Below are positions 35,800 through 43,962 of a stretch of 64,000 nt of DNA, in pieces. Each line of letters opens with the position of its first letter. Positions within the stretch are counted from its first letter, which is position 1. Position numbers and translations under genes: made by a program. The DNA is from Lysinibacillus alkalisoli. Its GTDB lineage: Bacteria; Bacillota; Bacilli; Bacillales_A; Planococcaceae. Location of the stretch: the NCBI RefSeq assembly GCF_014643595.1, contig NZ_BMJT01000001.1:434001-498000 (forward strand), in the 5' to 3' direction. The notes beneath the pieces were generated by a model. That model was not told the origin of the DNA and searched no databases. It saw only the letters and a program-made list of their open reading frames with translations.

Positions 35800-36786
35800 A
35801 TGATGAAACCAAAGATTTTTATTGAATGTGCATTAGACCAAGATATAATGGCACTAGCAGAGCAATATTTTGATTGTTCAGTCGGAACAGCAAATCTGAC
35901 ATTACAAAATAAATATGATGCTTTACAAGGTTGTGTCGGTTACGCAGTGCCAATGGGTAATATTACGAGGGAGTTATTACAAGCGTGCCCAACGTTACAG
36001 GTCGTGAGTAATATAGCAGTGGGTTATGATAACTTTGATGTACAAGCGATGGCAGAACATCATGTAATAGGAACACATACACCTTATGTATTAGATGATA
36101 CAGTGGCAGATTTGACAGTAGGTTTAATGTTAGCGGTTGCTCGTCAGATTACGCGTTTAGATAAATGGATACGCACAGAGCAGTGGCAAGCAGGTGTACC
36201 AGAGACGCTTTTTGGTATTGATGTATATGGCAAAAAAGTAGGTATTATAGGGATGGGGAGGATTGGTGAAAAGATAGCCAAACGTTTGAAATATGGTTTT
36301 GATATGTCTATTTATTATTATAATCGCTCTAGAAAGCCCCGTATCGAACAAGCATACGGAGCTGTTTATCAATCGTTGAATGAGATATGTGCTACATGTG
36401 ATTTTATAATCGTGATGTTACCTCTCACAGAGCAAACGAAAGAAATCATCGGTCAGGTGCAATTTGCTTGTATGCAAGAACATGCCATTTTCATTAACAC
36501 AGCAAGAGGTGGCGTTGTAGATGAACAAGCACTTCTTAACGCATTGAAAGAACAGCGTATTCAAGGTGCAGGATTAGATGTATTTACGACAGAGCCATTA
36601 CTAGCTGATCACCCATTTACACAACTTGACCAAGTCGTATTAACACCACATATTGGCTCTGCTACATTAGCTACGAGAAATGCTATGCAGCGCACAGCTA
36701 TTAATAACTTAAAGGCTATTTTGTACCAACAAGGAGAGGCGCATATTGTGCCTGAATTACAACATCTTGTTAATAATGAAAGATAA
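35800..36786 (+). CDS. D-2-hydroxyacid dehydrogenase (glyoxylate/hydroxypyruvate reductase type)
   Basis: 328 residues. ATG 35800 (or 35803) is preferred over 35785 because GAGGAGG at 35787-35793 would otherwise lie inside the gene. The NAD(P)-binding motif is GIIGMGRIGEKIAKRL, the catalytic Arg is in NTARGGVVDEQALLNAL, Glu in GLDVFTTEP and His in LTPHIGSATLATR. These enzymes reduce glyoxylate, hydroxypyruvate or 2-ketogluconate to the D-hydroxy acids. It is monocistronic by context and not obviously linked to its neighbours. Exact substrate cannot be read from sequence. Confidence 0.9.
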   Translation: MMKPKIFIECALDQDIMALAEQYFDCSVGTANLTLQNKYDALQGCVGYAVPMGNITRELLQACPTLQVVSNIAVGYDNFDVQAMAEHHVIGTHTPYVLDDTVADLTVGLMLAVARQITRLDKWIRTEQWQAGVPETLFGIDVYGKKVGIIGMGRIGEKIAKRLKYGFDMSIYYYNRSRKPRIEQAYGAVYQSLNEICATCDFIIVMLPLTEQTKEIIGQVQFACMQEHAIFINTARGGVVDEQALLNALKEQRIQGAGLDVFTTEPLLADHPFTQLDQVVLTPHIGSATLATRNAMQRTAINNLKAILYQQGEAHIVPELQHLVNNER

Positions 36787-36811
36787 CTATGTAATCAATA
36801 AGATTAATTTG

Positions 36812-36844
36812 TTCAGAATTTTTTCATAAATGGTCTTTTATACT
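36812..36844 (+). promoter_or_regulatory. Promoter with direct-repeat box, unit 1
   Basis: TTCAGAA (36812-36818), 4 nt, TTCATAA (36823-36829), then TATACT at 36839-36844. The two 7-mers are 11 bp apart. TTCATA ends exactly 10 nt before the -10, and no good -35 is seen, suggesting an activator. Confidence 0.6.
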
Positions 36845-36850
36845 AATTGT

Positions 36851-36948
36851 AGATAACAAATGAGAGTGTTATCCAAATGAGATGTCCGCAAAATCTCAAT
36901 AGCTAAAGAGAAGCCTTCTTCTGGTTACGAAGAAGGCTTCTTTTTTAT
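36851..36948 (+). ncRNA. Candidate small RNA, tandem unit 1
   Basis: About 98 nt with no ORF. Hairpin GATAACA / TGTTATC is followed by TGAGAT / ATCTCA with a GTCCGCAAA loop, and the unit ends in the terminator AGAAGCCTTCTT / AAGAAGGCTTCT plus T run. Promoter box and hairpin order match units 2 and 3. Confidence 0.6.
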
Positions 36949-36959
36949 TAAGAATGATG

Positions 36960-36992
36960 TTCAGAATTTTTTCATAGTATGCTAGCTATAAT
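36960..36992 (+). promoter_or_regulatory. Promoter with direct-repeat box, unit 2
   Basis: TTCAGAA (36960-36966), TTTT, TTCATAG (36971-36977), then TATAAT at 36987-36992. Spacing is identical to units 1 and 3. Confidence 0.65.
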
Positions 36993-36998
36993 AACATA

Positions 36999-37200
36999 TG
37001 CAGTAAGTTATTACTGTAAATACTAAATGTCTGCCAAGCATCTTAGTATATCGCATAATCGTTTTATCTTAGAGTAGGTATTTTACCTAAACACTCTAGC
37101 CAAATGAAGAGGTGTAACTTCCTCATTTGCCTATCTCGAATATGTAGCTGCTCACTACGTATTCAAAACGAACAGTTTTTGCTGTTCGTTTTTTATTTTT
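36999..37200 (+). ncRNA. Candidate small RNA, tandem unit 2
   Basis: About 200 nt with five hairpins: CAGTAA / TTACTG; an 8-bp stem with one bulge around the loop TCTGCCAAG (37021-37048); TAGAGT / ACTCTA (about 37070-37099); CAAATGA / TCATTTG (37101-37129); GAATATGTAG / CTACGTATTC with loop CTGCTCA; then the terminator CGAACAG / CTGTTCG plus T run (37166-37200). The TCTGCCAAG and CTGCTCA loops recur in unit 3 on different stems. Confidence 0.65.
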
Positions 37201-37212
37201 TAACGATAGTTG

Positions 37213-37245
37213 TTAAGAAATTTTTCATAATTCATTTATTATAGT
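37213..37245 (+). promoter_or_regulatory. Promoter with direct-repeat box, unit 3
   Basis: TTAAGAA (37213-37219), ATTT, TTCATAA (37224-37230), then TATAGT at 37240-37245. Same 11-bp period and 10-nt distance as units 1 and 2. Confidence 0.6.
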
Positions 37246-37251
37246 ACATAT

Positions 37252-37407
37252 TAGGCAGTGCAGTCACTGCCATTACTAGATGTCTGCCAAGCATTTTAGT
37301 ATCACGTAAGTCGTTCGTATTAAAATACAAGCCTATGCTTGTACATCCTCAAGTCAACATATCAATTGACGACTAAAAAGACGCAGCTGCTCACTGCGTT
37401 TTTTTAG
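37252..37407 (+). ncRNA. Candidate small RNA, tandem unit 3
   Basis: About 150 nt. Hairpin GGCAGTG / CACTGCC; the conserved hairpin with loop TCTGCCAAG (stem differs from unit 2 by an A-T to G-T change); a region with ATACAAGC / GCTTGTA; GTCAA / TTGAC; and a final stem ACGCAG / CTGCGT with loop CTGCTCA that here serves as the terminator, followed by seven T residues. No ORF. Confidence 0.65.
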
Positions 37408-37435
37408 TATAAAAAAAGCGTTAAACACGCAAGCA

Positions 37436-38518
37436 TTAAATAATATAATCGACATATTTATTTTGTATCGCTTTGGGTAAATCTAAACCGAGTTCATTTT
37501 GCCAATGTGATTTTACTTCATTATAAAAATGAATGAGCTTTGTTTGCTTATGATGTGTCGCAAAGTAAGCCATTATAGCTAATACCCACTCCTCATCATA
37601 TAATTCGAGCTTTTTAACAAGGGCTAAAATCGCAATCATAACATTGTCTGTACATGTTTCGGTTGTCACATAATGTAATAAAGAGGTGGTAATGTCTTCA
37701 CGTAACTTCTCTCTTTCAAAATGTGCCCAGTGATAATTTTGTACTTCAAAAAAATCTCCCCGATATAAGTCCAACAGACGAATAACATCTTTTTCTGTTA
37801 GTGTAGGTTGTACTAACAAGTGAATCAATTCATTATAATCACTAGTGACATCTACATTAAGCACATATTGTTTGCTTTTTAAGGTAATAGCATTGTCATA
37901 ACCTAATTGATGTAAGGTTTTTCGCAATTGATACAATGTAGAATGCATTAAATTTACAGCCTTATCTTGCGCTAAATCTGTCCATAATGCGTCTAAAATA
38001 AGTTCTCTCGTAATGGCTTCGGAGCGGTGATACCATAAATAATAAAAAAGCTCCTCTACTTTTTCAGTACGCACTTTAATTGTAGAGCCATCTTGATCGA
38101 GCATTCGCCCTTGATACAACGTTTTTATATGAATGGTCTGCTGAGTAGCAGCTTGTTTTGTTGAGGCTTGTGATAGTTTAATCATCATTTGTACAATGCG
38201 CTTTTGTTGAACAGGCTTTAGTAAATAATCAATCGCATTTAATTCAAAGGCTTGCACAGCATAATCAGAAAAAGCAGTGATAAATACAATTTTAATGTGT
38301 GGAAAATGTTCATTAATCCGATCTGCAATTTCTAAGCCCGAGGCAATACCTAAATCAATATCTAAAAAAACAACATCTGGTAGATGTGTTGTAATTAGTG
38401 GTAGAGCTTGAGTAGCATTCGTAGTAGATGCTACTAAATCGAGTTGAGTAATATCTGCAATCAACCGTTCAAACATCTGAATGGCAATGGGCTCATCATC
38501 AATAATAATCGCTCGCAT
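37436..38518 (-). CDS. Orphan response regulator with winged-helix and BTAD-like domains
   Basis: 360 residues from ATG 38518 (GAGGG 7 nt upstream; the frame's earlier ATG 38548 has no site). It has a receiver domain with IIIDDEP acidic pocket, phosphoacceptor Asp53 in VVFLDIDLG, and Lys in IDYLLKPV. A winged helix-turn-helix follows (ILDALWTDLAQDKAVNLMHS), then a bacterial transcriptional activator-like (BTAD) helical domain (LLDLYRGDFFEVQNYHWAHF). SARP-like regulators of this build bind direct repeats with 11-bp period. No sensor kinase gene is adjacent. It lies beside three promoters that carry 11-bp-period direct repeats, so it is a candidate activator of them; this link is inference. Confidence 0.88.
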   Translation of the reverse strand: MRAIIIDDEPIAIQMFERLIADITQLDLVASTTNATQALPLITTHLPDVVFLDIDLGIASGLEIADRINEHFPHIKIVFITAFSDYAVQAFELNAIDYLLKPVQQKRIVQMMIKLSQASTKQAATQQTIHIKTLYQGRMLDQDGSTIKVRTEKVEELFYYLWYHRSEAITRELILDALWTDLAQDKAVNLMHSTLYQLRKTLHQLGYDNAITLKSKQYVLNVDVTSDYNELIHLLVQPTLTEKDVIRLLDLYRGDFFEVQNYHWAHFEREKLREDITTSLLHYVTTETCTDNVMIAILALVKKLELYDEEWVLAIMAYFATHHKQTKLIHFYNEVKSHWQNELGLDLPKAIQNKYVDYII

Positions 38519-38834
38519 ATTATATCCCTCATTTCCTTCTATATTCATTAGTCATCATATCGTCTCTTTATTATATCTTTTGAATTTTATATTAAAAATA
38601 AAGATAAGCTAAATAAAACAATCTTTTTACATATGCCTTTACTCATAATAGTATGCTTCACTACGTATGAGTGTAGCAAAAAAGTAATGCTAGTTGCCAC
38701 CTACGTATTATTATACGATAGTAAATCAATATTCATACAAAAAAAAGACCGAAAATACAAAAAAATACACAAAACAAACAATTTTTAAGAAAAAGGCGTA
38801 TACTAGCTGTATAAGAAATATAAGGAGGCGCATT
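38519..38834. other. Gap between the response regulator and SulP genes
   Basis: AT-rich divergent promoter region. Visible items are an inverted repeat ACTCATA / TATGAGT at 38641-38672, enclosing CTTCACTACG, which resembles part of the unit-2 small-RNA hairpin, and a TATACT box near 38801 for the SulP gene. No coding sequence is supported. Confidence 0.4.
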
Positions 38835-40421
38835 GTGTTGAAAAATCATCGCTTTACGAATTATGCATTAAGTGATGTAAAAAAAGATTTGATTGCTGGA
38901 TTAACAGTAGGGATTGTTGCCATTCCTTTAGGGATGGCTTTTGCCATTGCATCAGGTGTAAAGCCCGAGTATGGTCTTTATACGACGATTATCGCAGGAT
39001 TTTTAGTCGCATTATTTGGTGGTTCTCGCTTCCAAGTAGCGGGCCCTACAGGTGCATTCATTCCGATTTTATTAGCTATTGTTTTGCAATATGGTTATGA
39101 AGATTTACTAATTGCGGGTTTACTTGCAGGTATATTTTTATTGATTATGAGTTTTATTGGGGTAAGTCAACTCATTCATTTTGTACCGCGCTCTGTGACA
39201 ATAGGCTTTACAGCAGGGATAGCCGTCATTATATTTTCTGGACAAATTGCTAACTTCTTTGGTTTAACAGGTGTTGAAAAAAAAGAATACTTTCATGAAA
39301 CCATAATGGAGTTAATGGCACAGGCACATACTTGGAATGGCTATAGTGTGTTACTTGGTGTCATTGGTTTTGTTACGATTTTAAGTATTACAAAATTTGC
39401 ACCACGTATACCTGTATTATTATTTGCATTAGTTGTGCCAACGATTGTCTCTGTCATTTGGTTAGATGGTAGAGTAGAGACAATCGGCACAGCATTTGGT
39501 GGTATCCCAAAAACTTTACCACAATTTGCTTTACCGACAATTACTTTTAATAAAGTGCTAGAGTTATGGCAACCAGCTCTTATTATTGCCATGTTAGGTG
39601 CGATTGAGTCCTTATTATCAACTGTTGTAGCAGATGAGATGACACATACAAAACACAATCCAAAGCGTGAATTATTTGGGCAAGGGCTGGCTAATATTTT
39701 TACACCATTATTTGGTGGTATCCCAGCAACAGGTGCGATTGCACGTACAGCAACTAATATTCGTTCAGGAGCGGTGAGCCCGTTATCAAGTATATTCCAA
39801 AGTGGATTTGTTTTACTGTTTCTTGTGTTATTAAGCCCTTATGCCTCTTATATTCCACTAGCGGCTATGGCACCCATTTTAATGTTTGTAGCATGGAATA
39901 TGAGTGCACGTAAAGTTTTTGCTCAAATCGCTCGTGTGCGTTCGGGAGATGCTATTGTATTATGGGTCACATTTTTATTAACGATATTTGTTAATCTAAC
40001 AGTAGCAGTGCAAGTGGGTATTTTGTTATCTGCTGTTTTCTTTTTAAAGAAAATGATTGGTGAATTACGCATTAAAAAACAAAAAGTTACAGCAGCTGAG
40101 GTAATGCAATTTGGAGAGGCTACAGTGAAATATAATATTCAAGGCCCTCTTTTCTTCGGCACAGCAAAGAAATTTGAAGACCAATTTGAGTCGTGGATCC
40201 AAGAGGATGTAAAAACCATTATTATGAAAATGGAAGAAGTTTCTGTTATTGATGCTACTGGTGAGGCAGCGATTGCTAATTTACTTGATTATGCCGAGAG
40301 TGAACATATTCGTATTATTATTAAAAAATTACCTCAAGAACCGCGCAGTTTCTTAAAGAAAAGTGGCTTATATGATAAAATAGGTGCTGATAATTTTTAT
40401 ATGGTTAAAGATTTAACATGA
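38835..40421 (+). CDS. SulP-family anion transporter with STAS domain
   Basis: 528 residues. GTG 38835 (or TTG 38838) is the likely start, 6-9 nt after AAGGAGG at 38822-38828; the frame extends upstream to 38694 only through untranslated sequence. About 10-14 membrane helices begin with DVKKDLIAGLTVGIVAIPLGMAFA and FGGSRFQVAGPTGAFIPI, hallmarks of SLC26/SulP. A C-terminal STAS domain (about 420-528) includes VSVIDATGEAAIANLL. Members import sulfate, bicarbonate or dicarboxylates; substrate cannot be told from sequence. Confidence 0.9.
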   Translation: MLKNHRFTNYALSDVKKDLIAGLTVGIVAIPLGMAFAIASGVKPEYGLYTTIIAGFLVALFGGSRFQVAGPTGAFIPILLAIVLQYGYEDLLIAGLLAGIFLLIMSFIGVSQLIHFVPRSVTIGFTAGIAVIIFSGQIANFFGLTGVEKKEYFHETIMELMAQAHTWNGYSVLLGVIGFVTILSITKFAPRIPVLLFALVVPTIVSVIWLDGRVETIGTAFGGIPKTLPQFALPTITFNKVLELWQPALIIAMLGAIESLLSTVVADEMTHTKHNPKRELFGQGLANIFTPLFGGIPATGAIARTATNIRSGAVSPLSSIFQSGFVLLFLVLLSPYASYIPLAAMAPILMFVAWNMSARKVFAQIARVRSGDAIVLWVTFLLTIFVNLTVAVQVGILLSAVFFLKKMIGELRIKKQKVTAAEVMQFGEATVKYNIQGPLFFGTAKKFEDQFESWIQEDVKTIIMKMEEVSVIDATGEAAIANLLDYAESEHIRIIIKKLPQEPRSFLKKSGLYDKIGADNFYMVKDLT

Positions 40422-40427
40422 AGAATA

Positions 40428-40474
40428 AAAATACTGTGTTAAAAGTTTGTACTTTTATTGCAGTATTTTTTTAT
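40428..40474 (+). terminator. Rho-independent terminator
   Basis: AAAATACTG / CAGTATTTT stem with a T run, directly after the SulP gene. Confidence 0.7.
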
Positions 40475-40558
40475 TGAAGAGATAGAGTTGAACAATTTTG
40501 TGCTTTTCGTTAAGGTAGTAGGATAGATAAATCATTACACATAGGAGGAAATATAATC

Positions 40559-42031
40559 ATGAATCAAAGTAAATGGTTTAAAGGTGCGGTAGTATTGTCG
40601 TTAACAACAAGTGCTATTGTTGTCCCAATGCAAGCGCAAGCGGCAGGTTTTTCAGATGTGGATGCTAATTCGGAAAGCGGTAAAGCTATTCAAGGGCTAG
40701 TAGATCGAGGGATTATTAGAGGTTATAGTGATGGCACATTTAAGCCTAATCAGCATGTGACAAGAGCTCAAGCAGCCTCTATTCTAGGAAAAGTATTACA
40801 ATTAGATACTACGAATATAAAGAATCCTGAGTTTAAAGATGTTGGCACATGGCATCAAAATTATAAGGAAATTGCTGCATTGGCTCAAGCAGGCATTATG
40901 CCAGGCTATGCGAATGGCGAATTTAAGTTATATCGTGCTATTACACGAGAAGAAATGGCAGAGATTTTAGTGCGTGCCTTTCATTTGAAAGCACCTAATA
41001 AAGTAGAGATGCCATTTGATGATGTACGTGTTGGCTCAGAGCTGTATGATTTAGTGGAAGCATTATATGCATTAAATGTAACAAAAGGTGCTTCAGCAAC
41101 AAAGTTCGGCCCTAATGATGTTGTGACGCGTTCGCAATTTGCCTTATTTATTACACGTGCAGAGGCAGTCAAAGGAAAACCAGTAGATCCAATCGATCCA
41201 GATCCTGTCGACCCTGTCGACCCAGATCCGATTGACCCTGTTGATCCCGTAGATCCTGACCCAGTAGACCCAGTAGATCCAATCGATCCAGAGCCTACAG
41301 AAAAAGATAGTTACACGATTAAAGCTTCACAGTATGGTTTGAAAGAATTAACCGTTATTAATAGTGATCAGGCTAAGGCTATTGTTAAAGTCACTCAAAG
41401 CGCTACAGGCATTCAATTAGATGCCATAGAAGATGGCACAGGTTATGTGGTCATTGGTGATGAAGAGAATCGTTATTATATTGATGTTACAGTAAAAGAT
41501 AATACACTTGAAGTAAAAGATATTACGTTATTAGGTGCTTATCAGCCTTCATATCAAATAAACGCAGATGCTATTACACATGCTATTGATAAGGTAAATG
41601 TAGAAGAGAACGGTTTAGTATTACAACCAAATTATTATACAATTGATAATCATAATGTTGATATTAAAAAGAGTGGCGATTATATTTTACGTGTGAGCTC
41701 GTATCGTGGGTTCTCTACTTTATTAGGTTTGTCTGTAAAGAATAGCAATGGCAAATTGGCATATAAATCACTAGAAGAAGTGAATGAAGAAACCTTACAA
41801 TTAGAGAACTTATCCAAAAATAAAGTAAAAGATATTACAGTACATGCTTTAGATAATACAAAGTTAAATTATACAGAGAACAATGGCACTATGAAAATAG
41901 ATGTGAAAAATAGCGATAAAGGTTTTTATGTCATTGAAGTGGAGACTGTAAAGGGAAGTGTTACAAAAGTAGCTGTAGAAATTCATGATTTATATGCATA
42001 TAAGAGTATTTCAACAACGGTGTTAAAATAA
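40559..42031 (+). CDS. SLH protein with a Pro-Asp repeat linker
   Basis: 490 residues with signal peptide (MQAQAAG) and three SLH domains (about 30-205: GIIRGYSDGTFKPNQHVTRA, AITREEMAEILVRAF, VVTRSQFALFITRAE). Then comes a low-complexity linker of about 40 residues built of PVDPxDP units, and a C-terminal beta-rich region of about 240 residues with no recognised family. The rigid acidic linker likely projects the C-terminal domain away from the wall. AGGAGGAA lies before the ATG, with its own terminator downstream. The function of the displayed domain is unknown. Confidence 0.85.
   Translation: MNQSKWFKGAVVLSLTTSAIVVPMQAQAAGFSDVDANSESGKAIQGLVDRGIIRGYSDGTFKPNQHVTRAQAASILGKVLQLDTTNIKNPEFKDVGTWHQNYKEIAALAQAGIMPGYANGEFKLYRAITREEMAEILVRAFHLKAPNKVEMPFDDVRVGSELYDLVEALYALNVTKGASATKFGPNDVVTRSQFALFITRAEAVKGKPVDPIDPDPVDPVDPDPIDPVDPVDPDPVDPVDPIDPEPTEKDSYTIKASQYGLKELTVINSDQAKAIVKVTQSATGIQLDAIEDGTGYVVIGDEENRYYIDVTVKDNTLEVKDITLLGAYQPSYQINADAITHAIDKVNVEENGLVLQPNYYTIDNHNVDIKKSGDYILRVSSYRGFSTLLGLSVKNSNGKLAYKSLEEVNEETLQLENLSKNKVKDITVHALDNTKLNYTENNGTMKIDVKNSDKGFYVIEVETVKGSVTKVAVEIHDLYAYKSISTTVLK
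41182..41300 (+). repeat. Coding tandem repeat (DPVDP linker)
   Basis: Short imperfect repeats of GATCC/GTCGACCC-like codons encode PVDP/PIDP units. Copy number may vary by slippage or recombination. Confidence 0.8.
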
Positions 42032-42035
42032 TAAT

Positions 42036-42071
42036 GAAAGAAGCTTCGCTCTGTGGCGAAGCTTCTTTATT
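42036..42071. terminator. Bidirectional terminator
   Basis: AAGAAGCTTCGC / GCGAAGCTTCTT with a 6-nt loop and T tail. Confidence 0.85.
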
Positions 42072-42483
42072 ATATTCTTTGATGATCAGCGCGCCATTGT
42101 TGAATCGTACGTTTAATATCATCAGGAGAAAGTTTTTCTTTGATGGCTTTATCAACTAATAGCAAATATTCATCATCAGAGGCAAAACGTAAAGCGATAA
42201 GTTGTTGTAGTGTTAGTTCATTACTGAGTGGCTGTTGGGTGAGTGTGTAGTAACGAAATTGTTCTTCTAAACGAATGATACGGTCTTGTAACTTGAGACC
42301 ATATAGGCGCGCTAACATCCCGCCAATAATAGCTACGACTAGTGTTGTTGCTATTAATAATGTCAATAATGAAAAGTTAGTAATTAATAAATAAATGGCA
42401 CTAAGTAAAGATAGTAAACTTAATGGTAGCCAAATGTAATGTTGCAAGGGGAATTTTCTTGAATGGTTATTATAAGATTGCAT
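42070..42483 (-). CDS. Small membrane protein (DUF6526-like)
   Basis: 137 residues with two closely spaced transmembrane helices (about 15-60) and a soluble helical C-terminus (RIIRLEEQFRYY, LTLQQLIALRFASDDEYLLL, KLSPDDIKRTIQQWRADHQ). This layout is that of the widespread DUF6526 family of unknown function. ATG 42483 is chosen because AGAGGTG lies 6 nt upstream; an earlier GTG at 42492 overlaps the site. Confidence 0.7.
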   Translation of the reverse strand: MQSYNNHSRKFPLQHYIWLPLSLLSLLSAIYLLITNFSLLTLLIATTLVVAIIGGMLARLYGLKLQDRIIRLEEQFRYYTLTQQPLSNELTLQQLIALRFASDDEYLLLVDKAIKEKLSPDDIKRTIQQWRADHQRI

Positions 42484-42547
42484 ATGTATCACCTCTCTTC
42501 ATACCTATAAGGGTATTATAACGTAAATGAAATAAATAAACGACCAA

Positions 42548-42592
42548 ACAAAAAGCTCAAATCATGTTATGGATGATTTGAGCTTTTAAAAT
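42548..42592. terminator. Bidirectional terminator
   Basis: AAAAGCTCAAATCAT / ATGATTTGAGCTTTT stem between the DUF6526-like gene's upstream region and the convergent end of the HlyD-type gene. Confidence 0.8.
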
Positions 42593-43962
42593 TAACGCAT
42601 AATACTATATTTTACATAGTCTTTCCATTTTAACTTCTTAAATTGTTTCCAATAGGCTTTATCGGTAGTAATAGGCATTGTGCGGAATGTGCGTGCCATA
42701 ACATCACGTTCTGTTTGATTTAAGATTGGTGTGCCATCTTCAATAATGGATTGGAAGATTGTATTTTTCTTATATTCAAAGTCGATTGTGATAGGCTCTA
42801 GACGAATCTTTCCGTCATAACCTACTGTGTAGACATTCTCACTTTTTGTTTTAAAGGTTTCACCTTCAATTTCTTCTACTTCCGTCACTTTTTTGACCCA
42901 CTTAGTAGGCACTTTATTAGCCTCAGTGCTTTGGTCTGTAATAATGCTTACCTGACTTTCAGCTGCGTAAGGCATATCCGAAATAGGTGTATCAGGTGTC
43001 ATAATGAGTTCATAATAAGCTTGATTTTCTTTTAAAGGGTGTGTTGTTTTAAAGTGAGACGCCCAGTACGTTGTTTGATCGATGGGTAACAATACCTTTT
43101 GAGTTAAGACGGCTGTTAATGTATCATCCTCATCTGCATCCTCGTCCACAACTACCATAATAGGCTCATCCTCTTTAGGTGTGTGCTTTAACATAAAGTT
43201 TACAACATCATCTTCCGTCACTTGTTGCCAAGTCTTTTCATTGACGTATGTACGTAAGGCACGTTCATCACTGTAAATATCAAAGACAATATTACCAGCA
43301 TCTTCTTTAATGTCAGCGATGACACCATCAATAGGACTGATGACGCCTTGCTTAGCTTGTAACTCACGAATTTGTGCGTCAACAATTTCGATTTGGCGTT
43401 TGGTTTGTGCAATATTACCTTCAATAATTGCAATAGCCGTTTTGTTAGAGTCTTGTTGTTGAGGTAAATCTACTTGAACATTTACATTTAAATCTTTATC
43501 ACGTTGTTGTGTTTTAATGCTGCCTTGCGGGTTGCGACTTGTAGGTCTATTCTCGCGTTGTGCAGTAGATAATGCAGATTGCAATGTGCTAAGTTCACTT
43601 TGGTAAGCACTTTTCTCAGCATTTAGCCTTGTGCTCGCATCGTCAATTTCTGAACCTTTATAAGTTGCTAATTCATCTGCTGTTGTAATTTGTTGACCTA
43701 CTTGTACTTTAATATTTTCAATCTCTTTAGTAGGTACAGCAATAGTTTGCTTATTTGCAGGTGTGACAATGGCAGGCTTATCAATTTGCGCCTCATGTTC
43801 AGCGGCTTTTGCTCGTTTAAATTCATCAATAAAATAGGTGCGTGTGACTTTACTGTCTTGCTCAAAAGTGGCATACATACTAGCGATCATGAGGATTAAC
43901 ATGACAGTTAAACCGATAAATTGCCACGGCTTTTCTCGCATAAAATGAAGTAACTTTTTCAT
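42592..43962 (-). CDS. HlyD/MFP-type membrane fusion protein (YknX-like)
   Basis: 456 residues. One N-terminal transmembrane segment (FIGLTVMLILMIASMYATF) is followed by a lipoyl-like half (VPTKEIENIKVQVGQQITTADEL), a long coiled-coil hairpin (about 105-205), and the second lipoyl half (GVISPIDGVIADIKEDAGNI), then beta-barrel-like regions. That order is typical of periplasmic/extracytoplasmic adaptor proteins. It overlaps the upstream Yip1 gene by 1 nt (TAATG), so the pair is coupled, as yknW-yknX are in B. subtilis, but no ABC ATPase or permease gene accompanies them here. Confidence 0.75.
   Translation of the reverse strand: MKKLLHFMREKPWQFIGLTVMLILMIASMYATFEQDSKVTRTYFIDEFKRAKAAEHEAQIDKPAIVTPANKQTIAVPTKEIENIKVQVGQQITTADELATYKGSEIDDASTRLNAEKSAYQSELSTLQSALSTAQRENRPTSRNPQGSIKTQQRDKDLNVNVQVDLPQQQDSNKTAIAIIEGNIAQTKRQIEIVDAQIRELQAKQGVISPIDGVIADIKEDAGNIVFDIYSDERALRTYVNEKTWQQVTEDDVVNFMLKHTPKEDEPIMVVVDEDADEDDTLTAVLTQKVLLPIDQTTYWASHFKTTHPLKENQAYYELIMTPDTPISDMPYAAESQVSIITDQSTEANKVPTKWVKKVTEVEEIEGETFKTKSENVYTVGYDGKIRLEPITIDFEYKKNTIFQSIIEDGTPILNQTERDVMARTFRTMPITTDKAYWKQFKKLKWKDYVKYSIMR

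Noticed and set aside
36787-37435. Attenuators or a T-box leader for the downstream gene
   Set aside because: The gene to the right is on the opposite strand, each unit has its own terminator, and no T-box, riboswitch or leader-peptide signature is present.
41182-41300. CRISPR-like short repeats
   Set aside because: They are in-frame codons of a Pro-Asp linker with no spacers. No CRISPR array is seen in the window.
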